Of a stretch of DNA of 15,201 nucleotides, positions 6,694 through 15,194 are shown one piece after another. This stretch comes from an uncultured Anaerolineaceae bacterium. Its GTDB lineage: Bacteria > Chloroflexota > Anaerolineae > Promineifilales > Promineifilaceae. The stretch spans positions 1 to 15,201 of the forward strand of contig CALBTC010000209.1 in assembly GCA_937967805.1 (NCBI GenBank), read 5' to 3'. Position numbers and translations under genes: made by a program. The first letter of the stretch is position 1, and each line of letters opens with the position of its first letter. The notes beneath the pieces were generated by a model, which saw only the letters and a list, made by a program, of their open reading frames with translations, had not been told where the DNA came from and made no database searches.

Positions 6694-8442
6694 ATGCTAA
6701 CAGAAATTTACATTCGCAATTTTGCCATCATTGATGAGCTGCGTATGCAGTTTCACAATGGCTTTAATGTATTGACCGGTGAAACTGGCGCGGGCAAGTC
6801 GATCATTTTAGATGCTGTCACGCTAATGCTGGGGGGACGAGCCGATACAACATTGGTGCGTTCCGGAGCCAGCGAAGCGTACGTAGAGGCCACTTTTGCC
6901 CTCTCTGAGCCGCTAAAAAAGATCATTGCGCCTATTTTGGAAGCAGAGGGGCTGGATGAGGAGCACGAGGATGAGGTATTGCTTTCGCGCGAGCTGCGGC
7001 TGAACGGCCGTAACATTTGCCGGGTGAACGGCCGTACCGTCAACCTCTCCGTTTTGCGTGACGTAGCCGAACCGCTGGTGGACATTCATGGGCAGGGGGA
7101 ACATCTTTCCCTGCTGCAACCACGCTCGCACCTGCCGCTGTTAGACTCCTACGCCGGGGTGCAGGCCGAACGGGCCGCGCTGGGCAAAGAAATTGCTGCC
7201 CTGCAAGAAATTCAGCATGAGCTGGCCGAGCTGCGCCAAAATGAGCGCATCCTGGCCCAGCGTGCCGACATGCTCCGCTTCCAAATCGAGGAGATTACGG
7301 CCGCTCGCCTGGAAGAGGGCGAGGAAGAGGAACTGCGCGCCGAGCGTACCCGGCTGGCCAACGCCGAGCAGCTCATGCTCTCCGCGTCCGAGGCCGTTAA
7401 CCTGCTTACCGGCATGGACGACGAAACCCAGGCGGTGGCCGATATGCTGGGGCAGGCCGAGCGGTCGCTCATCCAGCTTACCCGCTACGATGAGACCAAA
7501 GGCCCGCTGCTGGAGCGGCTGCAAGGGCTCATCTACCAGCTCAGCGAGGTTTCATCGGAGCTGCAAAGCTACTTGGACGAGGTGGAATACAATCCCAAGC
7601 GGCTCGATTTTGTAGAAGAGCGGCTGGAGCTGATCAACATGCTCAAGCGCAAATATGGCGAAGATATTGCCGCGATTTTAACGCTGCGCGACCAGGCTAA
7701 AAAAGAGCTGGCCCGCATCGAAAACAGCGAGGTTAGAACTACTGAACTGGTGCAGGCGGAAGAAAAATATTTGCACCGCTGCGGTGAAATGGCGTTGGCC
7801 CTATCTAAAAAACGCCAGGCGGCGGCGGAGAAGTTGGCCACGGCCGTTGTCACCCAGCTCACTGATTTGCAGATGGACGGTGCCAGGTTTGAGGTTCAAT
7901 TTGAAACGACAGCGCAAGCAGATGGATTGTATGTGCAAGGTGAGCGGCTCGCCTTCGACAAAACCGGCATCGACCAGGCCGAATTCCTCATCTCCACCAA
8001 TCCCGGCGAACCGCTGAAGCCGATGGCTAAAGTGGCCAGCGGCGGCGAAACGGCCCGGCTCATGCTGGCCCTCAAAACGGCGCTGGCCCAGGTGGACAAA
8101 ACACCAACCCTCATTTTCGACGAGATCGACCAGGGCATTGGCGGCCGCGTGGGGGATGTGGTGGGACGCAAGCTGTGGGGCCTCACGGCCGTTGCCGAGC
8201 ATCAGGTCATCGTTGTCACCCATTTGCCGCAGCTTGCCGGCTACGGCGACGTGCACTTCCACGTCAGCAAAGCCCAGGCTGACGGCGGCCGCATCACCAC
8301 CCGCATCAAAACGTTGGAGGGGGACGGCCGTATTCAGGAACTGGCCGCCATGCTGGGCACCCAGGGCGAACACGCCGTCGGCGGCGCCGAATCCATTTTA
8401 GCCGTGGCGAACGGAACGAAAACGGCCGTAAAAAGTCGATAA
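6694..8442 (+). CDS. recN: DNA repair ATPase RecN
   Basis: This 582-residue SMC-like protein acts in recombinational repair of double-strand breaks, on DNA in the cytoplasm. The N-terminal ATPase half has Walker A GETGAGKS at 29-36 and the RecN-typical VDIHGQGEH segment at about 130. A long Glu/Leu-rich coiled coil covers about 155-390. The C-terminal half has the ABC signature SGGE (449-452), Walker B TLIFDE ending in Asp476-Glu477, and the switch His510 in VTHLPQLA. Length is close to the E. coli protein, slightly longer at the C-terminus. ATG 6694 has no visible Shine-Dalgarno sequence, but the product starts exactly as the family does. Six ACGGCCGT palindromes lie here, the most of any gene in the window. 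Confidence 0.96.
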   Translation: MLTEIYIRNFAIIDELRMQFHNGFNVLTGETGAGKSIILDAVTLMLGGRADTTLVRSGASEAYVEATFALSEPLKKIIAPILEAEGLDEEHEDEVLLSRELRLNGRNICRVNGRTVNLSVLRDVAEPLVDIHGQGEHLSLLQPRSHLPLLDSYAGVQAERAALGKEIAALQEIQHELAELRQNERILAQRADMLRFQIEEITAARLEEGEEEELRAERTRLANAEQLMLSASEAVNLLTGMDDETQAVADMLGQAERSLIQLTRYDETKGPLLERLQGLIYQLSEVSSELQSYLDEVEYNPKRLDFVEERLELINMLKRKYGEDIAAILTLRDQAKKELARIENSEVRTTELVQAEEKYLHRCGEMALALSKKRQAAAEKLATAVVTQLTDLQMDGARFEVQFETTAQADGLYVQGERLAFDKTGIDQAEFLISTNPGEPLKPMAKVASGGETARLMLALKTALAQVDKTPTLIFDEIDQGIGGRVGDVVGRKLWGLTAVAEHQVIVVTHLPQLAGYGDVHFHVSKAQADGGRITTRIKTLEGDGRIQELAAMLGTQGEHAVGGAESILAVANGTKTAVKSR

Positions 8443-8619
8443 TTGGATCATTGTGTTGTGGCCGGCGTCTGGCGCATGTATGCGCAGCCGTGCCACTTAG
8501 TTGGCTGGTCGGAAAGCTCATTCCCCTAACTATTACAACTAGAGAACTGTTCTGCTAAAGCATGTCTACGGCAGCGGCTGCAAGGACAAGCTTTTTAGCA
8601 TTTTTGTTTATCCATCCAC
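8443..8619. other. Non-coding gap after recN
   Basis: I see no gene in this stretch. A possible stem of GTGGC 8458-8462 with GCCAC 8492-8496 encloses a tight hairpin (GCGCAT 8472-8477 with ATGCGC 8480-8485). It could end the recN transcript, although no T-run follows it directly. Short T-runs occur only near 8592-8605. Confidence 0.3.
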
Positions 8620-8649
8620 TTGACAAGCGGATATTGTTTGTCTTATACT
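8620..8649 (+). promoter_or_regulatory. Promoter of the LacI-regulator gene
   Basis: A perfect TTGACA at 8620-8625 and TATACT at 8644-8649 are separated by 18 bases, a strong sigma-70-type promoter. Transcription would start near 8656, inside the operator dyad. The last two bases of the -10 box overlap the operator, so a bound repressor would block RNA polymerase. Confidence 0.8.
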
Positions 8650-8681
8650 AATGCGAACGTTCGCCCGAACGTTCGCATTAG
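8648..8681. promoter_or_regulatory. Double palindromic operator, probably for the LacI-family regulator
   Basis: Two perfect 16-base arms (8648-8663 and 8666-8681) flank a CC spacer. Each arm includes a smaller palindrome CGAACGTTCG (8654-8663 and 8666-8675). The AACGTT core with a central CG is typical of LacI-family operators. The site covers the -10 box and predicted start of the regulator gene, indicating autoregulation. The two small palindromes are 12 bp apart centre to centre. Confidence 0.78.
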
Positions 8682-8700
8682 ATGAGGAAGAAGAATTCTG

Positions 8701-9717
8701 ATGGCACGAATTACCCTGAAAGACGTCGCCGCCCGCGCCGGCGTGAGCTACCAGACAGTTTCCAAGGTTCTCAACAAGCAGGCCTCTGTGACGGCCGAAA
8801 CCGAAGAGCGCATTTGGGAAGCCATTCGCGAGCTGGGCTACCGGCCCAACGTCAGCGCCCGCAATTTGCGCACCCAATCCAGCAACCTCATTGGCTACGG
8901 CTGGCAGCGCAGCAAAAACGACGCCCCGCGCCCTATCCTGGATCAATTTCTCTACAGCGCCATCCAATGCGCCGAAGACGAGGGTTACCACATGCTGGCT
9001 TTCCTCAGCGGGGAGGACAGCGAGAGCACACTGGGTCTTTACCGGGACATTTATGCCCGGCGGCAGGTGGAAGGGTTTATTTTGGCCGACACCAATGAAG
9101 ATGATCCGCGCATTGCCATGCTTATCAACGAAGGCATTCCCTTTGCCAGCTTTGGCCGCACCAACGACGACTGGCATTATTGTTGGGTGGATGTAGACGG
9201 CCGTTCCGGTATGCGCCAGATTGTCACGCACCTGCAAGAACGCGGGCACGAAAAAATTGCCCTCATTACCTGGCCAGAGGGATCGCGGGCCGGTGGCGAG
9301 CGGGAAAGCGGCTACTTTGAGCAGATGGCCCAGGCCGGATTACCCGTAGCCGATGGCTGGGTGCAGCGCGGCGAACACGCCGTCAATCAAGGCTATCAGC
9401 TGACCACCCAGCTTTTGACCTTACCGGAGAGTGAGCGGCCAACGGCCGTTGCCTGCGTCAGTGATGAGTTGGCCATTGGGGCCATGAATGCGGCCCTGGC
9501 ACAGGGGCTGGTTGTGGGCCAGGATGTGGCCGTAACCGGCTACGACAATGTGCCCATGTCGGAGTTTTTGCTGCCGCCTCTCACCACCGTCAAACAACCC
9601 ATCCACGAAACGGGTGAAGCCGTTATCGACCTGCTATTGCGGCAGATTAACGGTGATCCAATTTCGCAGAAAAATATTTTGCTGGAACCCGAACTAGTCG
9701 TTCGTCAGTCCAGTTAA
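8701..9717 (+). CDS. LacI-family transcriptional regulator
   Basis: The 338-residue protein starts with a LacI helix-turn-helix (about residues 5-24: TLKDVAARAGVSYQTVSKVL), then the hinge helix with A-R-N-L at 53-56 that enters the minor groove at a central CG. The rest (about 62-335) is a periplasmic-binding-protein-like sensor domain, with the family's closing TGYDN...P...TTV segment. It should bind a sugar or sugar phosphate and release DNA. ATG 8701 is preceded by a purine-rich GAGGAAGAAG stretch; an ATG at 8682 is out of frame. It lies immediately downstream of the dyad operator and 36 bases before the phosphorylase gene, so it most likely controls itself and the sugar genes. The effector is unknown. 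Confidence 0.95.
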   Translation: MARITLKDVAARAGVSYQTVSKVLNKQASVTAETEERIWEAIRELGYRPNVSARNLRTQSSNLIGYGWQRSKNDAPRPILDQFLYSAIQCAEDEGYHMLAFLSGEDSESTLGLYRDIYARRQVEGFILADTNEDDPRIAMLINEGIPFASFGRTNDDWHYCWVDVDGRSGMRQIVTHLQERGHEKIALITWPEGSRAGGERESGYFEQMAQAGLPVADGWVQRGEHAVNQGYQLTTQLLTLPESERPTAVACVSDELAIGAMNAALAQGLVVGQDVAVTGYDNVPMSEFLLPPLTTVKQPIHETGEAVIDLLLRQINGDPISQKNILLEPELVVRQSS

Positions 9718-9753
9718 ACATTTCAATAACTTTCAATCATTTAGGAAGGTACG

Positions 9754-12612
9754 ATGTCCCAGCTCAAAGCAGTCATTTTTGATCTGGACGGTGTCTTAAC
9801 CGACACTGCTGAATACCATTACCTTGCCTGGAAGCAGCTGGCTGAAGAAGAAGGGTTGCCTTTTAACCGGGCCGATAATGAAAAGCTGCGCGGCGTTTCC
9901 CGCCGGGAGTCGCTCCGCCTGATTTTGGGTGAAATACAGGTTGAGGAAGACAGGCTGCAAAATATGATGCAGCGCAAAAACCAGTATTATCGCCAGATGC
10001 TTAACCAGGTTTCGCCTGATGATCTCCTGCCGGGCGTGCCTGAACTGCTGGATTCTCTTGACGCCGCCGGCATTCCCTACGCGCTGGCTTCTGCCAGCAA
10101 AAATGCGCCCGATGTGGTGCAAAGGTTGGGTATTGTCAATCGGTTCAAGGTAGTGGCCGATGGCAGCAGCGTGCCGCGGCAAAAGCCGGCTCCGGACCTG
10201 TTCCGCTACGCGGCGGCCCAACTAAATGTGCCGCCGGCCAACTGCCTGGTGATAGAAGATGCCGAGGCCGGCGTGGCAGCAGCTATCTCGGCCGGAATGG
10301 CGGTCCTGGCTGTTGGTCCCCATGCACGTTTTGCCAAATTGTTAGCGCATGAAAACCGCATCATGAATTGCCCTGATCTGCGCACGATTACCCTGGCACA
10401 ATTACATGCGATTATCCCCGATGATGAGACGTGGATCGTACTGCAGGATGAATTTAACGCTGATTCTCAGCACCATATGGAAACAGTGTTCACCATTGGC
10501 AACGGCGCTTTTGCCACGCGTGGTAGCCTGGAAGAACATTACCCCGGCGACCACGCGCTGACCCTAGCGCACGGCATTTTTGACGATATGCCAGTCTCCT
10601 TTACGGAGCTGGTTAACCTGCCGGAGTGGATGGATATCGAACTGCTGATTAATGGTGACCGTTTTCGCCTGGATAAAGGTAAAACGCAGCAGTTTCGGCG
10701 CACCTTAAATTTGGAGCGGGCCATTTTGCGGCGTGATTTACGCTGGGAAGCGCCGAACGGGATATTGCTTGACCTGAGCTTTGAGCGGTTTATCAGCTAC
10801 AGCCAGACAGAGTTGGCCGGGTTGCGCGTGCTGGTAACGGCCGTAAACCACCCCTGCACAATCCAGCTCCATACCGGCATCAACAGCCATGTGGCCAACG
10901 ACAATTTGCTGCACTGGCAGCAGTTGGGGCAGGGAGAGGCAGCGGATGGGGTGGTGTGGTGGAACGGCCGTACCCGGCACACCCAAATTGAACTGGGCAT
11001 GGCTGCCACATTGTCAACCTCAGCCGGTAATTCTATCTTTTGCCAAAACTGCCCCGGACATCCACGCCTCACCGTCACGCACCAGCTTGAACCGGCCCAA
11101 ACCTTGCAAATTGACAAAATTGTCGCCGTCACCACCAGTCGGGAACAGGTGGCCGATGCAGCCGATGTCGTTTCCCGCGCCTTAGCTGCCTGTCGCGCCG
11201 CAGAGTACGAAACGCTACGCCGCGCCCACCAGAACGCATGGCACCATGTCTGGCAAGATTGTGATGTGATCATCGAGGGGGATGACGAAGCCCAACTGGC
11301 CACCCGTTTCAATCTGTTCCAGCTGCTGGTAGCCGCGCCACAGCACGATGAGCACGTGAGCATTGGCGCCAAAACGTTGAGCGGTTTGGGGTACCGTGGC
11401 CACGTCTTTTGGGATACCGAAATTTTCATTCTGCCGTTTTTTATCTGCACCCGACCATCACTGGCCAAAAACATGTTGATGTATCGCTACCATACCCTGG
11501 CCGGCGCGCGGCAAAAGGCGGTCCAAAATGGCTACCAGGGGGCTCAATACGCCTGGGAGAGCGCCTTGACCGGTGAAGAAGTGACACCCACATGGGTGCC
11601 TAGCTTTACAGATAAAACGCAACTCGTCCGCATCTGGACCGGTGACATCCAAATTCACATCTCGGCCGACATTGCCTACGCCATTATGCAGTATTGGCGG
11701 GTGGCCGGCGACGATCACTTTTTGCGTGATTTTGGCGCAGAGATGATTTTGGACACGGCCCGGTTTTGGGCCAGCCGGGCTGAGCGCGAAGAAACCAAAG
11801 AGGGCTATCAATACGCCTTCCGCAACGTAATTGGCCCGGATGAATACCATGATCATGTGGATAACAACAGCTACACCAACTACGTGGCTCGTTGGCATCT
11901 GCAAACGGCTTTGGAAATTGTTGACTGGTTAGAACGGCAGCATCCGGACAAGGCGCAAGCGTTAGCGACAGAATTACAGCTGACGCCGGCGAGTTACGGC
12001 CGTTGGCAGGACATCATCGACCACATTGTTTTCAATTACGACGAAGCGTCGGGCCTAATCGAGCAGTTTGAAGGCTTCTTTGAGCTGAAGGAAGTGTCAC
12101 CAGAGTTTATCGCCCAGGCGGATAAATCCCTTCAACTTATTTTTGGCATTGACGGGGCGAACGAGCGGCAGGTATTGAAACAGGCCGATGTCATCATGCT
12201 GCTTTGTCTCTTTCGCGACAGATTTGACCAAAAAACGTGGCAAAAAAATTGGGAAACTTATATGCCCAAGACCGACCACGTATACGGCTCGTCTCTCGGA
12301 CCCAGCTTCCATGCCTGGGCCGCCTGCGAAATGGGATTACCAGAAGAAGCGTATGAGCATTTTATGCTGGCCGCCAGAGCCGATTTGCGCAATCCGCGCG
12401 GCAATGCCGGCGATGGTATCCATGCCGCTTCTGCCGGTGGCGTCTGGCAGGCCCTGGCTTTTGGCTTTGCCGGATTGCGCCTAACGGAAGACGGTTACAC
12501 GCTGAATCCGCGACTACCGTCACACTGGCGGCGGTTATCGTTTGACTTTTATCTACAGGGTGAAAAGCACACAGTTGATATTCGTAACAGCCAAAGTTTG
12601 GCAAGGAGGTGA
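9754..12612 (+). CDS. Fused beta-phosphoglucomutase and GH65 alpha-glucoside phosphorylase
   Basis: This 952-residue protein joins two enzymes. Residues 1-215 are a HAD-type beta-phosphoglucomutase: nucleophile Asp10 and Asp12 in DLDGVLTD, Ser113, Lys144, and Glu168-Asp169. Residues about 235-945 are glycoside hydrolase family 65: WDTE (553-556), the general acid Glu697 in GPDEYH, and the phosphate-loop segment GIHAASAGG with His890 and Ser893. The GH65 part would cleave a glucose-containing alpha-disaccharide with inorganic phosphate, giving beta-glucose-1-phosphate, which the mutase turns into glucose-6-phosphate. The specific sugar (trehalose, maltose, kojibiose, nigerose or another) is not decided by visible residues. 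AGGAAGG at 9743-9749 precedes ATG 9754. There is no signal peptide, so it acts in the cytoplasm on imported sugar. The usual separate pgmB gene is not seen beside it. Confidence 0.92.
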   Translation: MSQLKAVIFDLDGVLTDTAEYHYLAWKQLAEEEGLPFNRADNEKLRGVSRRESLRLILGEIQVEEDRLQNMMQRKNQYYRQMLNQVSPDDLLPGVPELLDSLDAAGIPYALASASKNAPDVVQRLGIVNRFKVVADGSSVPRQKPAPDLFRYAAAQLNVPPANCLVIEDAEAGVAAAISAGMAVLAVGPHARFAKLLAHENRIMNCPDLRTITLAQLHAIIPDDETWIVLQDEFNADSQHHMETVFTIGNGAFATRGSLEEHYPGDHALTLAHGIFDDMPVSFTELVNLPEWMDIELLINGDRFRLDKGKTQQFRRTLNLERAILRRDLRWEAPNGILLDLSFERFISYSQTELAGLRVLVTAVNHPCTIQLHTGINSHVANDNLLHWQQLGQGEAADGVVWWNGRTRHTQIELGMAATLSTSAGNSIFCQNCPGHPRLTVTHQLEPAQTLQIDKIVAVTTSREQVADAADVVSRALAACRAAEYETLRRAHQNAWHHVWQDCDVIIEGDDEAQLATRFNLFQLLVAAPQHDEHVSIGAKTLSGLGYRGHVFWDTEIFILPFFICTRPSLAKNMLMYRYHTLAGARQKAVQNGYQGAQYAWESALTGEEVTPTWVPSFTDKTQLVRIWTGDIQIHISADIAYAIMQYWRVAGDDHFLRDFGAEMILDTARFWASRAEREETKEGYQYAFRNVIGPDEYHDHVDNNSYTNYVARWHLQTALEIVDWLERQHPDKAQALATELQLTPASYGRWQDIIDHIVFNYDEASGLIEQFEGFFELKEVSPEFIAQADKSLQLIFGIDGANERQVLKQADVIMLLCLFRDRFDQKTWQKNWETYMPKTDHVYGSSLGPSFHAWAACEMGLPEEAYEHFMLAARADLRNPRGNAGDGIHAASAGGVWQALAFGFAGLRLTEDGYTLNPRLPSHWRRLSFDFYLQGEKHTVDIRNSQSLARR

Positions 12613-12696
12613 GGCCTATTTTCTACCAAAAGCAAGCAGCAAAGACGGTAACAAAAATTGTTTCAAATACCTTTTAAGCGAGGAGAAAACAGAAAA
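12613..12696. other. Gap between the phosphorylase and the binding-protein gene
   Basis: This 84-base gap is AT-richer than its surroundings. It contains AGGAG at 12681-12685, the ribosome-binding site of the next gene. I find no convincing promoter, hairpin or LacI operator, so the transporter genes may be read through from upstream. Confidence 0.4.
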
Positions 12697-14043
12697 ATGT
12701 TAAAGAAAATGACCTTATTGATGAGCCTGCTCCTTGTTCTCAGCCTGGGGCTGGTGGCCTGCGGCGGTGGAACCGGTGATGCAGAACCGGAGGCGCCGCT
12801 GTCTGAAGAGGCTGAACAAGACGTGGCTGAGGCCGAAGAAGATATAACGGGAGAGGAAATGGAAGAAGCGGCCGGCGCAGAAGAAATGTCCGGTGATGTG
12901 GTTGAATTACAGTTAATGGGTTGGGCCAGCTCCGATGCCGAAAATACCCGCCTACAAGCTGTGGTAGACAGCTTCAATGATGCCCACGAGAACATTCACG
13001 TCAATCTGAACCTGGTGCCCGACTATGACACCAAATTACAAACAAGTCTGGCAGGTGGCAGCCCACCAGACGTGTTTTATGTGGACAGCTTCAAGCTACC
13101 AGACCTGGTAGCAGCAGGCGCAATAGAGCCAGCGGAACAACATTTGGAGAATGCCGATGACTTCTACAGCAGCCTGCGTGATGCATTTACCATTGATGGC
13201 ACTTTCTACTGCCCACCTAAAGATTTTAGCACGCTGGCGCTTCAATACAACACGGATATGTTTGACGCGGCCGGTTTAGACTATCCCACGGCCGATTGGA
13301 CCTGGGACGATCTGCGCAGTGCGGCCGAACAACTTTCTAATCCTGACGAAGGCATCTATGGCATGGTGATCAATCCAGACTTTGCTCGCTGGATCGCCTT
13401 TCTTTACCAGGCAGATGGCAGCGTCACCAATGAAGATTTCAGCGAGATGACCATCAACAGCCCAGAGGCGCTTGAGGCGCTAGAGTTCTACATCGGCATG
13501 GTAGATGAAGGCCTGGCCAACCAGCCCTCAGAACTGGACAGCGGCTGGAATGGGGAGGCGTTTGGCAAGGGTCGGGCAGCCATGTCGATGGAGGGTAACT
13601 GGATTGTGCCGTTTTTGGCCGATCAGTTCCCCGATTTGAACTATGGCGTGACGCAGCTACCGGCTGGCCCGGGCGGCGAAGCAACCATGGCCTTTACAGT
13701 CTGTTATGCCGTACCGGCAGGCATCGATGCGGCCCAGCAGACGGCAGCCTTTGAGCTGGTGAACTTTCTCACGGGGCCTGATGGGATGAAGCAGTGGACC
13801 GATCTGGGGTTGGCCATGCCCACGCGTGAAAGCTTGCGCGAAGGCTGGTTGGCCCAGTTCCCCGATTTGCAGCCTTTCCTGGATGGCGCTGAATATGCCC
13901 ATCCATGGCAGTTCCGTCCCGGCTTCCAGGATGTGCTGGACACCATCAACGATGGTTTGCAGCAAGCATTTGCCGGTACTGCTCTGCCGGAGACCGTACT
14001 GGAAAATGCACAGGAGGTTGGTGAAGAAGTTTTGGCTCGCTAG
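12697..14043 (+). CDS. ABC sugar transporter, substrate-binding lipoprotein
   Basis: The 448-residue product begins with a lipoprotein signal peptide (LVAC lipobox, Cys22) and an acidic Glu/Ala-rich linker (about 30-70). An extracellular solute-binding protein family 1 domain, of the maltose/sugar-binding type, follows. Typical segments are the [11 protein letters not shown] hinge region and [14 protein letters not shown]. It would capture an oligosaccharide outside the membrane and deliver it to the permease. I chose ATG 12697 over the upstream in-frame TTG 12658 because AGGAG at 12681-12685 lies 11 bases before it and the signal peptide begins there. It carries no ACGGCCGT palindrome, unlike almost every upstream gene. 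It follows the phosphorylase and precedes the permease, so the ligand is probably the phosphorylase substrate. Confidence 0.93.
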   Translation: MLKKMTLLMSLLLVLSLGLVACGGGTGDAEPEAPLSEEAEQDVAEAEEDITGEEMEEAAGAEEMSGDVVELQLMGWASSDAENTRLQAVVDSFNDAHENIHVNLNLVPDYDTKLQTSLAGGSPPDVFYVDSFKLPDLVAAGAIEPAEQHLENADDFYSSLRDAFTIDGTFYCPPKDFSTLALQYNTDMFDAAGLDYPTADWTWDDLRSAAEQLSNPDEGIYGMVINPDFARWIAFLYQADGSVTNEDFSEMTINSPEALEALEFYIGMVDEGLANQPSELDSGWNGEAFGKGRAAMSMEGNWIVPFLADQFPDLNYGVTQLPAGPGGEATMAFTVCYAVPAGIDAAQQTAAFELVNFLTGPDGMKQWTDLGLAMPTRESLREGWLAQFPDLQPFLDGAEYAHPWQFRPGFQDVLDTINDGLQQAFAGTALPETVLENAQEVGEEVLAR

Positions 14044-14066
14044 CCAGTTGCGGCGATGAGAATATG

Positions 14067-14107
14067 CCCTCCCGATGACCTTAGGCTGTCGGGAGGGTGT
14101 TTGGAGG
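14067..14107 (+). terminator. Hairpin between binding-protein and permease genes
   Basis: CCCTCCCGA at 14067-14075 pairs perfectly with TCGGGAGGG at 14089-14097 (9 bp, 13-base loop), followed by a short T-run and then the GGAGG ribosome-binding site at 14103-14107. Such hairpins commonly let binding-protein mRNA accumulate over permease mRNA, by partial termination or by blocking 3' decay. It resembles the hisS leader: both contain the 10-mer CTGTCGGGAG (3571-3580 and 14086-14095) and the same arrangement of CCTCCC arm and downstream Shine-Dalgarno sequence. Confidence 0.6.
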
Positions 14108-14113
14108 TTCATA

Positions 14114-15148
14114 ATGGCGACGGGAATCAAGGAGCAGGATCGGCAGGATGCAGTGGCCGGCTGGCTATTTATGTCGCCGGCGCTCATCATCTTTTTTATC
14201 TTTCTGTTCATCCCCATTGTTTTTGCGGTTTATTTTAGCTTTACCGACTGGAATGGGATTAGCCCGCCAGGGGAAGCAAACCTGGTCGGGTTTGAAAATT
14301 ACCGGGTGGTCCTTTTTGAAGACGGCATCCGGCAGTCCGATTTTTTTAAGGCGCTGAAGAATACCACTTATTTTGCCCTGGGTGTGGTACCGGCGCAGAC
14401 CATTTTGGCGCTGGTGCTGGCGGTGGTGGTGAATCAGCGACTGCTGAAGTTTAAGAACTTCTTCCGCACCGCCTATTATTTTCCCTCAATTACTTCATCA
14501 GTGGCGATCAGCCTGATTTTTTTGTTTCTTTACCAGAAAAGCGGGCTGATTAACAATATTTTGAGTTCCCTGACGTTTGGCAATTGGGAACCGCTGGCCT
14601 GGATGGCCGATCCGCGTGGGGTATTTCATATCATCCTGGAGAGTATGGGAATCACTTTACGCGATGGGCCTGAGTTTTTGCGCAGCGAACTGTTGGGGCT
14701 GACGGTTTGGGACTGGATTAGCGGACCAAGTGTGGCGCTGGCGGCGATTATGATCATGAATACGTGGACAACGATTGGCACGATGATGATCATTTTTTTG
14801 GCGGCCCTACAGGACATTCCAGGACAGGTGTATGAAGCAGCACAAATTGACGGGGCTACGGCTTGGCCGACGTTTGCCAGGATTACTGTGCCTTTGTTAC
14901 GCCCGTCTATCTTCTTCGTCGTTACATTAGGCTTGATTGGCACTTACCAGGTGTTTGACCAAATCTTTGTCATGAGCAGCGGCGGTCCGGCTAAAACAAC
15001 GTTGACGATGGCCTGGATGGTGTATCGTAACGGTTTTCGCAACAGCGAAATGGGGTTAGGGGCGGCGATTGCCATTCTCTTGTTCATCATCATCTTTACC
15101 CTGACGTTGATTCAGCGCCGCATTACCGGCAGCGAAGCCGCCAGTTAA
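14114..15148 (+). CDS. ABC sugar transporter permease (MalF/UgpA-like)
   Basis: This 344-residue inner-membrane protein has about six hydrophobic helices and the permease EAA loop at residues 241-247 (EAAQIDG), which contacts the ATPase subunit. It fits the binding-protein-dependent sugar permease family (MalF/UgpA/LacF type). A longer non-membrane stretch lies at about 157-205, between central helices. I chose ATG 14114 because GGAGG at 14103-14107 is six bases before it; the longer frame from ATG 14075 would begin inside the preceding hairpin. It would form the channel with a second permease and take the sugar from the upstream lipoprotein. Those partner genes are not visible and presumably lie to the right. 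Confidence 0.93.
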   Translation: MATGIKEQDRQDAVAGWLFMSPALIIFFIFLFIPIVFAVYFSFTDWNGISPPGEANLVGFENYRVVLFEDGIRQSDFFKALKNTTYFALGVVPAQTILALVLAVVVNQRLLKFKNFFRTAYYFPSITSSVAISLIFLFLYQKSGLINNILSSLTFGNWEPLAWMADPRGVFHIILESMGITLRDGPEFLRSELLGLTVWDWISGPSVALAAIMIMNTWTTIGTMMIIFLAALQDIPGQVYEAAQIDGATAWPTFARITVPLLRPSIFFVVTLGLIGTYQVFDQIFVMSSGGPAKTTLTMAWMVYRNGFRNSEMGLGAAIAILLFIIIFTLTLIQRRITGSEAAS

Positions 15149-15154
15149 GCGATG

Positions 15155-15194
15155 CGGTGAAATGTCAAGAGACAAAAACAAGTAAATTTCACCG
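15155..15194. repeat. Inverted repeat after the permease gene
   Basis: CGGTGAAAT 15155-15163 and ATTTCACCG 15186-15194 form a 9-bp stem with a 22-base loop. There is no T-run before the window ends. It may be a transcript-stabilising hairpin before the next transporter gene. Confidence 0.4.

Larger units (their letters stand above)
19..12003. repeat. Dispersed 8-bp palindrome ACGGCCGT, 26 copies
   Basis: I find 26 exact copies at starts 19, 711, 1091, 1382, 1523, 1978, 2202, 2448, 2883, 3112, 4813, 5250, 6040, 6079, 6493, 7004, 7028, 7840, 8185, 8324, 8422, 9197, 9442, 10837, 10964 and 11996. All lie within genes. They are read in three phases: Thr-Ala-Val (12), x-Gly-Arg (10) and Arg-Pro (4). 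Near-copies GCGGCCGT occur at 4454 and 4643. Fewer than one copy is expected by chance in this length. Confidence 0.85.

Noticed and set aside
8682..8701. ATG at 8682 as an alternative start of the LacI-family gene
   Set aside because: It is out of frame with the helix-turn-helix, which begins immediately after ATG 8701.
8608..9249. 213-codon minus-strand frame opposite the LacI-family gene
   Set aside because: It covers the promoter, operator and the well-supported regulator. The composition is what a reverse frame of a GC-rich gene gives.
12602..12612. Perfect Shine-Dalgarno-like AAGGAGGTGAG at the end of the phosphorylase gene
   Set aside because: It is formed by the last Arg-Arg codons and the stop. 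No ATG, GTG or TTG follows at the right distance, and the next gene has its own site at 12681-12685.
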